64,000 nt of DNA from Elusimicrobiota bacterium (GCA_003450735.1 DMEZ01000018.1:60286-124285), one strand, 5' to 3'. Shown: positions 44,645-53,218, counted from the stretch's first letter. Program-made: numbers and translations. The notes: a model not told the origin generated them from the letters alone.

Positions 44645-45667
44645 ATGCTCGTTCTGATGGATTCCCATCACAGCAAGAAGGACTTGAAGGGCGTCATCGC
44701 GAAGATCGAGTCCTTGGGCTACCGGGCGCACACGATCCCGGGCGCGCAGAGCACGGCCGTCGGCATCACCGGCAACCAGGGAGCGATCGACCCGCTCGTC
44801 TTCGAGAACCTGCCGGGGGTGAAGGAGGCCATCCCGGTCTCCAAACCGTACAAGCTCAGCGGCCGCGACTTCAAGCACGGCGAGACCCGCATCCCTCTCG
44901 ACGGCCTGCGGCGGGCGGTGGGCGCGGGCAATTTCACCGTGATCGCCGGCCCCTGCGCGGTCGAAAGCGAGAAGCAGATGCTGCGCATCGCCCGCGCCGT
45001 GAAGAAGGCCGGCGCGCACATGCTGCGGGGCGGGGCGTTCAAGCCGCGGACCTCCCCCTATGCCTTCCATGGGCTCGATGAAGAAGGGCTGCGCATCCTG
45101 GCCAAGGCGCGCGAGGAGACGGGGCTTCCGGTCGTCACCGAGGCCGTGGATCCGCGGTCGCTCGACCTCGTCTGCAAGTACGCCGACGTGATCCAGATCG
45201 GCGCGCGCAACATGCAGAACTACGCGCTGCTGCGCCTCGCGGGCGGGATCGACCGGCCGGTGCTGCTCAAGCGGGGCATGTCGGCCACCATGGACGAATG
45301 GCTGATGTCCGCGGAGTATATCCTGGCCGAGGGCAACTCCCGCGTCATGCTCTGCGAGCGCGGCATCCGTACGTTCGCCACCCATACGCGCAACACCCTC
45401 GACCTCAACGTCATCCCGGCGGTGCGCAAGCTCAGCCACCTGCCGGTGCTCGTCGACCCCAGCCACGGCACCGGCCTGCGCGACAAGGTCGCCCCGCTGG
45501 CCCGGGCGGCGGCCGCTGTGGGGGCGCAGGGCATCATCATCGAGGTGCACGACCGCCCGGAGGAGGCACTCAGCGACGGCCCGCAGGCCCTGCTGCCCTC
45601 GGAATTCTCCAAGCTGGTCTCCCAGCTGCGCGCGATGGGGAAGGTGCTGGGGTACAGGCTCGGCTAG
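44645..45667 (+). CDS. aroF: DAHP synthase (3-deoxy-7-phosphoheptulonate synthase), type I-beta
   Basis: 340 residues. An N-terminal ferredoxin-like regulatory domain (about 1-70) precedes the KDSA-related barrel with FTVIAGPCAVESEKQM, GGAFKPRTSPYAFHG, LKRGMSATMDEWLMSAEYI and PVLVDPSHGTG. It makes the first intermediate of the shikimate pathway; the N-terminal domain usually senses Tyr or Phe. It begins three bases after trpA. Confidence 0.95.
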   Translation: MLVLMDSHHSKKDLKGVIAKIESLGYRAHTIPGAQSTAVGITGNQGAIDPLVFENLPGVKEAIPVSKPYKLSGRDFKHGETRIPLDGLRRAVGAGNFTVIAGPCAVESEKQMLRIARAVKKAGAHMLRGGAFKPRTSPYAFHGLDEEGLRILAKAREETGLPVVTEAVDPRSLDLVCKYADVIQIGARNMQNYALLRLAGGIDRPVLLKRGMSATMDEWLMSAEYILAEGNSRVMLCERGIRTFATHTRNTLDLNVIPAVRKLSHLPVLVDPSHGTGLRDKVAPLARAAAAVGAQGIIIEVHDRPEEALSDGPQALLPSEFSKLVSQLRAMGKVLGYRLG

Positions 45668-46953
45668 TGAAGATCATCCGCCCTGCCGCCGGCCCGCTCC
45701 ACGGAAGCCTGGCCCTGCCGGGGGATAAGTCCGTCTCCCACCGGGCCCTCATCCTGGGGGCTTTGGCCGAGGGGCGGCTGACGCTGCGCAACGTCCCCTC
45801 CGGCCAAGACGTGCGCTCGACTCGGACCTGCCTCGCGGCTCTCGGCGTCCGGTTCCTCGATGTGCCCGGCGCGGTCGTCGTCGAGGGCGCCGGACTCTCG
45901 GGCTTGCGCGCTCCCGGCGCGGATCTGGACTGCGGCAACTCCGGGACCACGATGCGTCTGCTGACCGGTGTCCTGGCCGGGCAGGGCTTCGACTCGGTCC
46001 TGACGGGAGACGCCTCTCTTTCCCGCCGTCCGATGCGCCGCGTCGCCGGTCCGCTCGAGCGGATGGGCGCGTGCGTCTCTTTGGCGGAAGACGGGCGCCC
46101 GCCGGTCCGCATCCGCGGGCGCCGTCCGCTCACGTCCGCCGCGGTGAGACTGGAGGTCCCGAGCGCGCAGGTCAAGTCGGCCGTCCTCCTGGCCGGTCTT
46201 TTCGCCGAGGGCGAGACGGAGGTCGACGACCCTTTCGGGACACGCGACCACACCGAGAGGATGCTCGCGGCCCTGGGCGCCGGCGAGAGCCTGCGCAGGC
46301 GGGGCTCGGCAGCGCTGATCCGCCCCTGCGCCCTGCGCACCGGCTTCGCCTGGGACCTGCCCGGAGACGTCTCCACGGCCGCGTTCTTCGCCGCGGCCGC
46401 GGCCTTGATCCCTGGGTCGTCGCTCGCGCTCCGCGGCATGCTCCTCAACCCCAGGCGCCTCGGCTTCTTCCTGGCCCTGCGCGAGATGGGCGGGGACTGG
46501 GCAATCTCCGGAGAGCGGGAGACCGGCGGCGAGCCCGTCGGCGACGTCGTCGTCCGCCATGCGCCGCTGCGGGCCCTGCGGGTGAAGGCGGAACGCGTGC
46601 CCTCCATGGTCGATGAGATCCCCCTCCTCGCCGTGCTCGCGGCCGCGGCCGACGGCGAGAGCCGCCTCGAAGGAGTGGGCGAACTGCGGCTCAAAGAGTC
46701 GGACCGCATCGCCGGCACCCTCGCCGGCCTGCGCGCGCTCGGCGCCGAGGCGCGCGCAGACGGGGAAGACTTGATCGTGCGCGGCCCGACCCGGTTCCAA
46801 GGCGCGGCCCTGGAGTCGGGCGGGGACCACCGCCTGGCCATGGCTTTCGCGGTCGCCGCTTTGGCTGCGCACGGAGAGTCCGGCATCGCCGATGCCGGCT
46901 GCGCGGCGGTCTCCCACCCCTCCTTCTTCGAGGACCTGGAGGCCCTGCGGTGA
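45667..46953 (+). CDS. aroA: EPSP synthase (3-phosphoshikimate 1-carboxyvinyltransferase)
   Basis: 428 residues from GTG 45667 that shares a base with the aroF stop. Marks are LPGDKSVSHRALILGALAEG, DCGNSGTTMRLLTGVLAG, the RRPMRRV loop, SAQVKSAVLLAGL, LRLKESDRI and GDHRLAMAFAVAAL. The gene is intact, although its substrate shikimate-3-phosphate needs enzymes that are missing from this operon. Confidence 0.95.
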   Translation: MKIIRPAAGPLHGSLALPGDKSVSHRALILGALAEGRLTLRNVPSGQDVRSTRTCLAALGVRFLDVPGAVVVEGAGLSGLRAPGADLDCGNSGTTMRLLTGVLAGQGFDSVLTGDASLSRRPMRRVAGPLERMGACVSLAEDGRPPVRIRGRRPLTSAAVRLEVPSAQVKSAVLLAGLFAEGETEVDDPFGTRDHTERMLAALGAGESLRRRGSAALIRPCALRTGFAWDLPGDVSTAAFFAAAAALIPGSSLALRGMLLNPRRLGFFLALREMGGDWAISGERETGGEPVGDVVVRHAPLRALRVKAERVPSMVDEIPLLAVLAAAADGESRLEGVGELRLKESDRIAGTLAGLRALGAEARADGEDLIVRGPTRFQGAALESGGDHRLAMAFAVAALAAHGESGIADAGCAAVSHPSFFEDLEALR

Positions 46954-47102
46954 ACGGTCCGCGTGCGCCCGTCGCCGCCGTGGTCGGCGACCCGGTCGAG
47001 CACTCGCTCTCCTCCGCCCTGTTCCGGGCCCTGGCCTCCGCGGTGCGGGGCAACTCGGCGCTGGCCGCCGCTCGTGAGGGCCTGCGAAGGAGGCTCGAAT
47101 GA
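46950..47102 (+). pseudogene. aroE: 50-codon in-frame remnant of shikimate dehydrogenase gene
   Basis: GTG 46950 overlaps the aroA stop (GTGA) and the TGA overlaps the aroC start (ATGA), exactly as a full gene in this operon would. The first ~28 codons read PVAAVVGDPVEHSLSSALFR, the N-terminal substrate-binding motif of AroE (GxPxxHSLSP). The last ~18 (AAAREGLRRRLE) resemble an AroE C-terminal helix. The whole NADP domain and the catalytic Lys/Asp region are gone, so it cannot be active. It also supplies the AAGGAGG site for aroC. Confidence 0.7.
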
Positions 47103-48262
47103 GACTGCTGAGGATCTTGACCGCCGGAGAATCCCACGGCCCCGGTCTGACCGGGATCATCGAGGGCATGCCGGCCGGGCTGGCCCTCGACGCCGCGTAT
47201 ATCGACGAGCAGCTCGCCCGCCGGCAGTGGGGCCACGGCCGGGGCGCCCGGATGAAGATCGAGAAGGACCGCGTCGTCATCCGAGGCGGAGTCCGCCGAG
47301 GCAGGACGCTCGGCTCGCCGATCGCCCTGCACATCGAGAACCGCGACTGGAAGAACTGGCGCGAGGTGATGCGCGTCGAGGCAGGCGGCGACGAGACCCT
47401 GAAGGCGGTGCACATCCCGCGTCCAGGGCACGCCGACTATCCGGGAGCCATGAAGTACGGGCACCGCGACCTGCGCGACGTGCTCGAGCGGGCCAGCGCC
47501 CGGGAGACCGCCGCCCGGGTTGCGCTCGGATCGGTGGCGCGCCGCTTCCTGGAGGAGTTCGGCATCCACGTCGCCAGCCGCGTCGTTTCGATCGGCGGCG
47601 AGGTCGACGATACGGACGCCGACGCCTTTCCCGTCCCGGAGCTCAACGCTTGCGCCGACTCCTCGCCGGTGCGAGCGCTCGGCGCCAAGGCCGCCCGCCG
47701 CATGATCGCGGCCATCGACGCGGCCCGCCGGGATGGGGACACCTTGGGCGGAGAGTTCGAGGTCCGGGTCGCGGGGCTCCCCGCCGGGCTGGGCTCCTAC
47801 GTCCATTGGGACCGGCGCATCGAGGGCGACCTGGCGCGGGCCTTCATGAGCCTCAACGCCATCAAGGGCGTGGAGGTCGGCATGGGCTTCCGCGCGGCCC
47901 GGCTCCGCGGCTCCGCCGTCCATGACGAGCTCTTCTGGGACCCAGCGCGGGGCGGCGTCGTCCGGCGGAGCAACCGCTCCGGCGGGATCGACGGCGGCGT
48001 CAGCACGGGCGAGCCGCTGGTCGTGCGCGCGGCCATGAAGCCGATCGCCACGATCCTCAGGCCGCTGGCTTCCGTCGACCTGAAGAAGAAGAAGGAGGCC
48101 CGCGCCCATATCGAGCGCTCGGACACCTGCGCGGTGCCGGCGGCCGCCGTCATCGGAGAGTCTTTGGCCGCTCTCGAGCTCGCAGACGCCTTCCTCATCA
48201 AGTTCGGCGGAGATTCCATCCCGGAGGTCCGCTCCCACTATGAGTCAGAGCGCCGCGCCTGA
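47099..48262 (+). CDS. aroC: Chorismate synthase
   Basis: 387 residues. Signatures are TAGESHGPGLTGIIEGMPAG, RRQWGHGRGARMKIE, HADYPGAMKYGHRDLRDVLERASARET and GGVSTGEPLVVRAAMKPI. It needs reduced FMN and forms chorismate from EPSP. AAGGAGG lies five bases before the ATG, inside the aroE remnant. Confidence 0.96.
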   Translation: MRLLRILTAGESHGPGLTGIIEGMPAGLALDAAYIDEQLARRQWGHGRGARMKIEKDRVVIRGGVRRGRTLGSPIALHIENRDWKNWREVMRVEAGGDETLKAVHIPRPGHADYPGAMKYGHRDLRDVLERASARETAARVALGSVARRFLEEFGIHVASRVVSIGGEVDDTDADAFPVPELNACADSSPVRALGAKAARRMIAAIDAARRDGDTLGGEFEVRVAGLPAGLGSYVHWDRRIEGDLARAFMSLNAIKGVEVGMGFRAARLRGSAVHDELFWDPARGGVVRRSNRSGGIDGGVSTGEPLVVRAAMKPIATILRPLASVDLKKKKEARAHIERSDTCAVPAAAVIGESLAALELADAFLIKFGGDSIPEVRSHYESERRA

Positions 48263-48350
48263 GAGCCTCGGCGACGTCGCCGGAAGGATCCTGGGACATC
48301 TTTACAAGAGGAGGCGAACATGGGGAACCCGCCGATCCGCGTCCGCGTAG
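48240..48350 (+). pseudogene. Possible remnant of shikimate kinase gene between aroC and aroB
   Basis: A 36-codon frame starts inside the aroC end and runs into aroB. Its only suggestive part, SLGDVAGRILGHLYKRRR, resembles the C-terminal helix of AroK; no Walker A motif is left. aroK commonly lies between aroC and aroB, and 57 bases remain there. Without alignment this is a guess by position and weak similarity. Confidence 0.3.
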
Positions 48351-49435
48351 GGCCCAAGCCGTATCCCGTGCATGTCGGCCGTGGGCTGCTGGCCCGACTG
48401 CCCCGGCTGCTTGCCTCGCGCGCCCCGGGGCGGCGCGCCGTCGTCATCACCGACGCGCGGCTGGCCCGGTCTTTGGGCGCCCGGGTCGCGCGCTCGCTGC
48501 GCGCGGCCGGCTGGCGCGTCGACGCCGCGGCCCTTCCCCAGGGTGAGCGGGCGAAGTCGCTCGCGGCTCTCGTCCATCTTTACGGGTTTCTCATCGACCG
48601 CCGAACGGAGCGCCGGACCCCGCTGGTGGCCGTGGGCGGCGGCACCGTCGGCGACGCGGCGGGCTTCGCGGCCGCCACCTACTTCCGCGGTATCCCGCTG
48701 GTGCACGTCCCGACCACGCTGCTCGCGCAGGTGGACAGCGCCATCGGCGGCAAGACCGCGGTCAACCACCCGCTGGTGAAGAACGCGATCGGCGCCTTCT
48801 ATCAGCCCGTGCTGGTGGTCGCGGACATCGACGCCTTGGCCTCTTTGCCGCAGCCCGAGCTCGCCGCCGGGATGGCGGAGGTGGTCAAGTACGCTCTGGT
48901 ATTCGACCGGAGCTTCGCCCGCTGGCTCGACTCGAGCTGGCGCCAAGCGGTCGAGCTGCGGCAGACCGCCGCCCTGATCCGGCTGGTCCGGCATTGCGTC
49001 CGGCTCAAGGCCGCGGCGGCCGCCGACGACGAGAAAGACCTCTTCGGCAGGCGCGAGCTGCTCAACTTCGGCCACACCTTCGGCCACGCTCTGGAGGCGG
49101 CGACCGGATACCGCCGCTTCCGGCACGGCGAAGCCGTGGCCTGGGGGATGAGGGTCGCGGTGGAGCTTTCAAAAGGCCGGGGCTGGCTCACGGAGCGCTC
49201 CGAGAGGACGCTGGCCGAGGCGCTGCTGCGGCGCCTGCCCTCGCCTTCCTGGCCCCGGGGACTGCGCCGGGGCGCGCTTCTCGCGGGGTTGGCCGGCGAC
49301 AAGAAGGTCGCTGGCGCCCGCAACGTCTTCATCCTGCTCCGCGGCCTCGGCCGTCCCGTGCGCGTACGGGACGTATCCCGGAGGGAGCTTCTGAGGGCGA
49401 TCGCCAGGACTCTGAAGCAAGCGAGGCGGCCATGA
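48320..49435 (+). CDS. aroB: 3-dehydroquinate synthase
   Basis: 371 residues with AGGAGG before ATG 48320. Marks are VAVGGGTVGDAAGFAAATYFRGIPLVHVPTT (split signature), the AIGGKTAVNHPLVKNAIGAFYQP loop, and metal ligands in NFGHTFGHALE and FRHGEAVAWGM. It makes dehydroquinate, whose usual next enzyme (AroQ) is only a remnant directly downstream. Confidence 0.95.
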   Translation: MGNPPIRVRVGPKPYPVHVGRGLLARLPRLLASRAPGRRAVVITDARLARSLGARVARSLRAAGWRVDAAALPQGERAKSLAALVHLYGFLIDRRTERRTPLVAVGGGTVGDAAGFAAATYFRGIPLVHVPTTLLAQVDSAIGGKTAVNHPLVKNAIGAFYQPVLVVADIDALASLPQPELAAGMAEVVKYALVFDRSFARWLDSSWRQAVELRQTAALIRLVRHCVRLKAAAAADDEKDLFGRRELLNFGHTFGHALEAATGYRRFRHGEAVAWGMRVAVELSKGRGWLTERSERTLAEALLRRLPSPSWPRGLRRGALLAGLAGDKKVAGARNVFILLRGLGRPVRVRDVSRRELLRAIARTLKQARRP

Positions 49436-49566
49436 GGATCCTCGTCCTGCACGGACCGAACCTGACCCTGCTCGGCAGCCGCGAGCGTCATGGGCAAGGG
49501 AGTCGACAGGAGGTATCGGTCGCTGGAAACCAGGATGAAGGGCCTAGGCGCCGGCAGTGGGTCTAA
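49432..49566 (+). pseudogene. aroQ: Truncated remnant of type II 3-dehydroquinase gene
   Basis: The ATG overlaps the aroB stop and 18 codons read MRILVLHGPNLTLLGSRE, the diagnostic AroQ N-terminus (GPNLNLLGxRE). The frame then loses all similarity and stops after 26 unrelated codons. The catalytic Tyr and His are absent, so there is no activity. The following 83 bases to 49649 hold no gene that I can support. Confidence 0.75.
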
Positions 49567-49649
49567 AGGACCCATCGGGGATGGACTGATTCCCACCTCG
49601 CTGCTGGGCCCTTCGCACCAGGCGCCTCCCGCCTCCTGGCATTACCCTA

Positions 49650-51431
49650 ATGACGACAGGCGTAGGCGCGATGATGATCCGAAGATTCCTCAGCGTCCTG
49701 ACCGGCTTATCCTTGGTCCAGGCTTCCCTGGGTCCGGAGGTCCACCAGGCCTGCGCGCAGGTCCTCTCCCCGACCGCGGCCCTTGCGCCGGCCACGGGAG
49801 GCATGGGCGCCGTACGCGTGGGCGCCGTACACGTAGACTTCGCAGGGCTTTCCCCGCTGTCCGGAGCCCAGGGGCTCCTTCTTCCCTCCTCGGCGTTGAC
49901 CGGGGCTTTGCCTTCGGTGGTCTCGCCTGTAGTCCGGCCCGCGGCTCTGCCGGCGCCGGCAGGCCTCTCGGTCCGGGATCCCGGGACGATCCAGCGAGCC
50001 CGGCTCGCCCTTCCCCCGAGGGCCTCCCTCGCCGCCGTGGAAGAACAGGCACGCGCCCCGGCTCTCCAGGCCCCGGCTTCCGATGCGCGGGATCTTCCGA
50101 AGGCCGCCGGGCCTGACCTTCGAGAGCGGGAAGGAACGTCCTCTGCCGGCGGGCGCGTCCAGACTCCGGTCATCGACGGCGCTCAGCGCGCGGCGGTCCG
50201 CCTGGGAAAGGAAGGCTCTTCCGCCCTCGCCCAGGCCCGGGCTCTGTTCGATGGAGAGGCGGCCCGTCCCGACGGGACTCCGGCGCCCTCCGGCCAGAGC
50301 ATCCCCCTGGGAGCCCTCGGCCGCGGAGAGCAGACCCGGACGCTGCGGCTCCGGCCGGCAGGCGGAGAGCGCGGCATCGCCGGCCGGATCAAGAGTTTCC
50401 AGATGCAGCTGCCCCGCGCCGTCCGGGAGTTCGTCCAGGGCGATCCCGAGGTCAGGCCTTTCGTCAGGCCCTACCGCAAGAGCATGACGGTCGCCAGCGT
50501 GATGCTCGTGCTCGTCGGGCTGGGCCGGCTGCTCACCTCCCGGCTCAACGGCGCCCTGGTGGACGCGGCGGTGGGCCGGAGCATCCCCGGCATCCTGCTC
50601 TTCGCGGGAGGCGTCCTCGTGGGCTCGGTGGCCGTGGCCGTGTGCGACACGATCAACGCGCGGATGACCCAGGAGACGGGCCAGCACCTGGCCTTCGACA
50701 TCCGGACGCATCTCCTCGGGCATCTACTCTCCAGCCGCTCGAAGGGCGCCAAGGACGCGCCTTCGGACATGGGGAGCCGCCTGATCAACGACGTGGAGCG
50801 CATCCAGGACAAGAACGTCTATTCCCGCGTGAACCTGCCCTTCTATCTGGTCACGACGGGCACGAGTTTGTTCCTGATGTACGCGACCTCGCCGCTCCTG
50901 ACCGCCATGGTGGCGGTGCTGAGCATGGCCCTCTTCGTCATCTCCAGCGTGTTCGGACGCAGGATGGAGGCCGTGCAGGGGCGCATCGCGAGCCGGCGCG
51001 CCGCGGCCATCGCGGGCGGCACGCGCATCATCGCGTCCGCGGAAGAGGGACGGTCGCTCTCGGGCCCGGAGCGCCGCTACCGCAGCCTGGTGGCCGAGCT
51101 CCGGGACGCCACCATCGAGAGCATCCGGGTCGCCACCGGCTACAGCTTCGTCTTCGGCCAGTCCAGCATGCTGGCCATGAACTACCTCGTCCTGCTCGTG
51201 GGCTTCCTCATCTCGGCCTGGTTCGGCAACCCGACCGTGGGAATGATCACCGCCTTCGTGGGCTACGCGGGACAGCTGAAGGGCGCCATCGAGGGACTGC
51301 TCTCGTGCTACACCAACAACCGGTCGGCCGAGGGGCAGACGCGCGGGATCCTCGACCTCCTGGGCAGGTCCCAGAAGCCGGAAGCTTCCGCACGCGCACC
51401 CGGCGCGGGCGGAGGGCGCATCGGGAAATAG
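49650..51431 (+). CDS. ABC exporter membrane domain without ATPase domain
   Basis: 593 residues. Residues 8-35 look like a signal or anchor (MMIRRFLSVLTGLSLVQASL), followed by a Pro/Ala-rich leader to about 230. From about 260 an ABC_TM1 (MsbA-type) domain with about six helices is clear: RPYRKSMTVASVMLVLVGLG, LINDVERIQDKNVYSRVNLP, IASAEEGRSLSGPERRYRSL. The protein stops where the linker to the nucleotide-binding domain would start; there is no Walker A or signature motif. Either an ATPase from elsewhere assists, or the gene lost its 3' half. ATG at 49671 is an alternative start. Confidence 0.7.
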   Translation: MTTGVGAMMIRRFLSVLTGLSLVQASLGPEVHQACAQVLSPTAALAPATGGMGAVRVGAVHVDFAGLSPLSGAQGLLLPSSALTGALPSVVSPVVRPAALPAPAGLSVRDPGTIQRARLALPPRASLAAVEEQARAPALQAPASDARDLPKAAGPDLREREGTSSAGGRVQTPVIDGAQRAAVRLGKEGSSALAQARALFDGEAARPDGTPAPSGQSIPLGALGRGEQTRTLRLRPAGGERGIAGRIKSFQMQLPRAVREFVQGDPEVRPFVRPYRKSMTVASVMLVLVGLGRLLTSRLNGALVDAAVGRSIPGILLFAGGVLVGSVAVAVCDTINARMTQETGQHLAFDIRTHLLGHLLSSRSKGAKDAPSDMGSRLINDVERIQDKNVYSRVNLPFYLVTTGTSLFLMYATSPLLTAMVAVLSMALFVISSVFGRRMEAVQGRIASRRAAAIAGGTRIIASAEEGRSLSGPERRYRSLVAELRDATIESIRVATGYSFVFGQSSMLAMNYLVLLVGFLISAWFGNPTVGMITAFVGYAGQLKGAIEGLLSCYTNNRSAEGQTRGILDLLGRSQKPEASARAPGAGGGRIGK

Positions 51432-51438
51432 GGCCGCC

Positions 51439-52695
51439 ATGTTCTACGGCCTGAACTATTGGCCCAGAAGCCGGGCCATGTACTTCTGGGACGACTTCCG
51501 AGCCGAAGAGGTGCGGGAGGACTTCGACCGTTTCGCGCGCGACGGCTTCAACCACCTGCGCGTCACCCTGAGCTGGGAGGCCTTCCAGCCCAAGCGGGGA
51601 GAGCCCGCCCCCCAGGCCCTTCGCGACCTCGAGACGCTGGTCGGCCTTGCCGAGGAGCGAGGCCTCCAGCTGACCTTGGCCCTGTTCATGGGACATATGA
51701 GCGGCGCCACTTTCGTTCCGCCCTGGCTGCTGGCCGGACCGGGCCGGCGGGGGAGGCTCTGCGACCCGCGCTTCCAGGTCGTGACGGCCGGCAAGGTCCT
51801 TCGGCCGAGACCCCTCCTCGATATCTGGACCGACCGCCGGGTCCTGGAGTCGCAGAGGATCCTGGTGAAGTCCGTTCTGGAGGCCGTCGGACACTCGCGC
51901 GCCCTCTATGCCGTGGACCTGGGCAACGAGTCCGACAACGTCCTCCCTCCGGCCAGGACCCAAGACGCGACGCGGTGGTTCCGCGCTCTCTCCCGGTACG
52001 TGAAGCGGATCTCGCCGGCGCTCAAGGTCACTTTGGGGTTCCATGGCGAGAACCTCTTCCAGGTCAAGCGCCTGTCGATCGCGGAGATCGCTCCCGACTG
52101 CGACTTCGTGTCCTTCCATCCGTATCCCAACTACACGGACTGGATGGACGATCCCTTGGATACCGACTTCTTCCCCTTCATGATCGCCTTCCTGCGCCGG
52201 CTGACCGGGAAGCCCGTCTTCATCCAGGAGTTCGGACTGCCCGTGCCCGCGCGTCAAAAGCCGCGCACGCGCGTCGTGCGATTCCAACGCGTGCCCGGCT
52301 CTTCCCGGCCGCTGGAGAAGCAGCGGCTCTTCAACCGGCGGGCCTACGGGGAGTTCGTCTGGTCCGCCCTCCGCAAGAGCCGGATCGCCGGCAACTTGGG
52401 GATGCTCCTATGGTGTTCCTACGACTACGGCCCCGCGCTGTCCGGGCTGGCCCCTTTGGACACGGCGCTGCATGAACGCCATTTCGGCTTCTACGATCAG
52501 GACGGTGATCGAAAGATCCGGCGCTGGGACCTCGAGCGTCTCCTGAGGACCCCCCTCCTCCCCGCGCGGATCCCGCCGTTCGGGAAGCTGATCGCCCTGT
52601 ACCGGGATCAAGACGCCCTGGAGTCCTGTCCCGTCGAGCGGAGGACCGCGTTATGGCGAGAGGCGTTCACCCGGTTTTGCCGCCGGGAAAAGTGA
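51439..52695 (+). CDS. Clan GH-A glycoside hydrolase (GH5-like, possible beta-mannanase)
   Basis: 418 residues. A TIM-barrel glycosidase with general acid/base Glu in YAVDLGNESDN (about residue 162) and nucleophile Glu in KPVFIQEFGLP (about 260), the usual strand-4/strand-7 pair. FDRFARDGFNHLRVTLSWEAFQP is the typical strand-2 region. No signal peptide, so it would act in the cytoplasm. It lies 7 bases after the ABC gene stop. The collapsed copy at 37955 links it to the mannoside transporter locus, which makes a manno-oligosaccharide substrate plausible. Confidence 0.8.
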   Translation: MFYGLNYWPRSRAMYFWDDFRAEEVREDFDRFARDGFNHLRVTLSWEAFQPKRGEPAPQALRDLETLVGLAEERGLQLTLALFMGHMSGATFVPPWLLAGPGRRGRLCDPRFQVVTAGKVLRPRPLLDIWTDRRVLESQRILVKSVLEAVGHSRALYAVDLGNESDNVLPPARTQDATRWFRALSRYVKRISPALKVTLGFHGENLFQVKRLSIAEIAPDCDFVSFHPYPNYTDWMDDPLDTDFFPFMIAFLRRLTGKPVFIQEFGLPVPARQKPRTRVVRFQRVPGSSRPLEKQRLFNRRAYGEFVWSALRKSRIAGNLGMLLWCSYDYGPALSGLAPLDTALHERHFGFYDQDGDRKIRRWDLERLLRTPLLPARIPPFGKLIALYRDQDALESCPVERRTALWREAFTRFCRREK

Positions 52696-52780
52696 CGTAG
52701 GGATTTTAAGCTGAGTGAGGTCGTCCCTCGGCTCTTCAGCGGGTAATATAATGACGTCGCAGGTTTTGGACGTCCCGAAC

Positions 52781-53133
52781 CTACGGATTCTGGATGTTCG
52801 GGACGAAGACCTTGCTCAGGCACGCCGCCCAAGAGCTCACGCATCCCCGGACCCGCTCACGTGCCACCAAATCCATCTTTTTGAGGTATTCCAACCGCTT
52901 CAGCACGATCGCCGGCCGGGCGCAGTAATAAAGCATCTCCGCCGCAGTCTCCGCCGGCATCGCCCCCATCCTCACGAAGCGCCGGAGTATGCGCCGGCGA
53001 ATGCGCTCCTCCAGCACCCGCGTCTCCACCTCATTGGGCCCGAAGCAAGGCTTAAATGCAGGAGCTCCTCCAGATGGTCCTGGACGATTCGGTAGAGCGG
53101 GCTTCCCCGGGCGTCGCGGGCGCGGTACTCCAT
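52781..53133 (-). pseudogene. Decayed IS91-family-like transposase
   Basis: On the minus strand, one frame from ATG 53133 reads MEYRARDARGSPLYRIVQDH, the N-terminal signature of IS91-type transposases. A second frame then reads RIRRRILRRFVRMGAMPAET and, after an apparent internal loss, EMLYYCARPAIVLKRLEYL, which resemble the C-terminal region. The zinc-binding and Tyr catalytic parts are missing and the frame is broken. The interval 52696-53252 holds only this remnant and the hairpins listed separately. Confidence 0.6.
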
Positions 53134-53159
53134 GCCCGCGAGTACGTCCAGACCCCCCA

Positions 53160-53185
53160 AAAAGTTCCGGGCCGCGGGAACTTTT
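53160..53185. terminator. Hairpin AAAAGTTCC...GGAACTTTT
   Basis: Perfect 9-base arms around an 8-base loop, flanked by A-run and T-run, so it could end transcription in either direction. It lies at the edge of the transposase remnant. Confidence 0.5.
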
Positions 53186-53186
53186 C

Positions 53187-53218
53187 AGGGCCCACATCCG
53201 TACTTGTAGGTGGGCCCT
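53187..53218. repeat. AGGGCCCAC...GTGGGCCCT inverted repeat
   Basis: 9-base arms with a 14-base loop, 35 bases before the next gene start. The segment TACTT-NNNN-GTGGGCCC (53201-53217) also occurs at 11236-11252. Confidence 0.45.

Noticed and set aside
49490..50116. Plus-strand open frame starting MGKGVDRRYRSLETR after the aroQ remnant
   Set aside because: It overlaps most of the leader of the ABC gene in another frame and becomes Arg/Pro-rich nonsense; no family is recognised.
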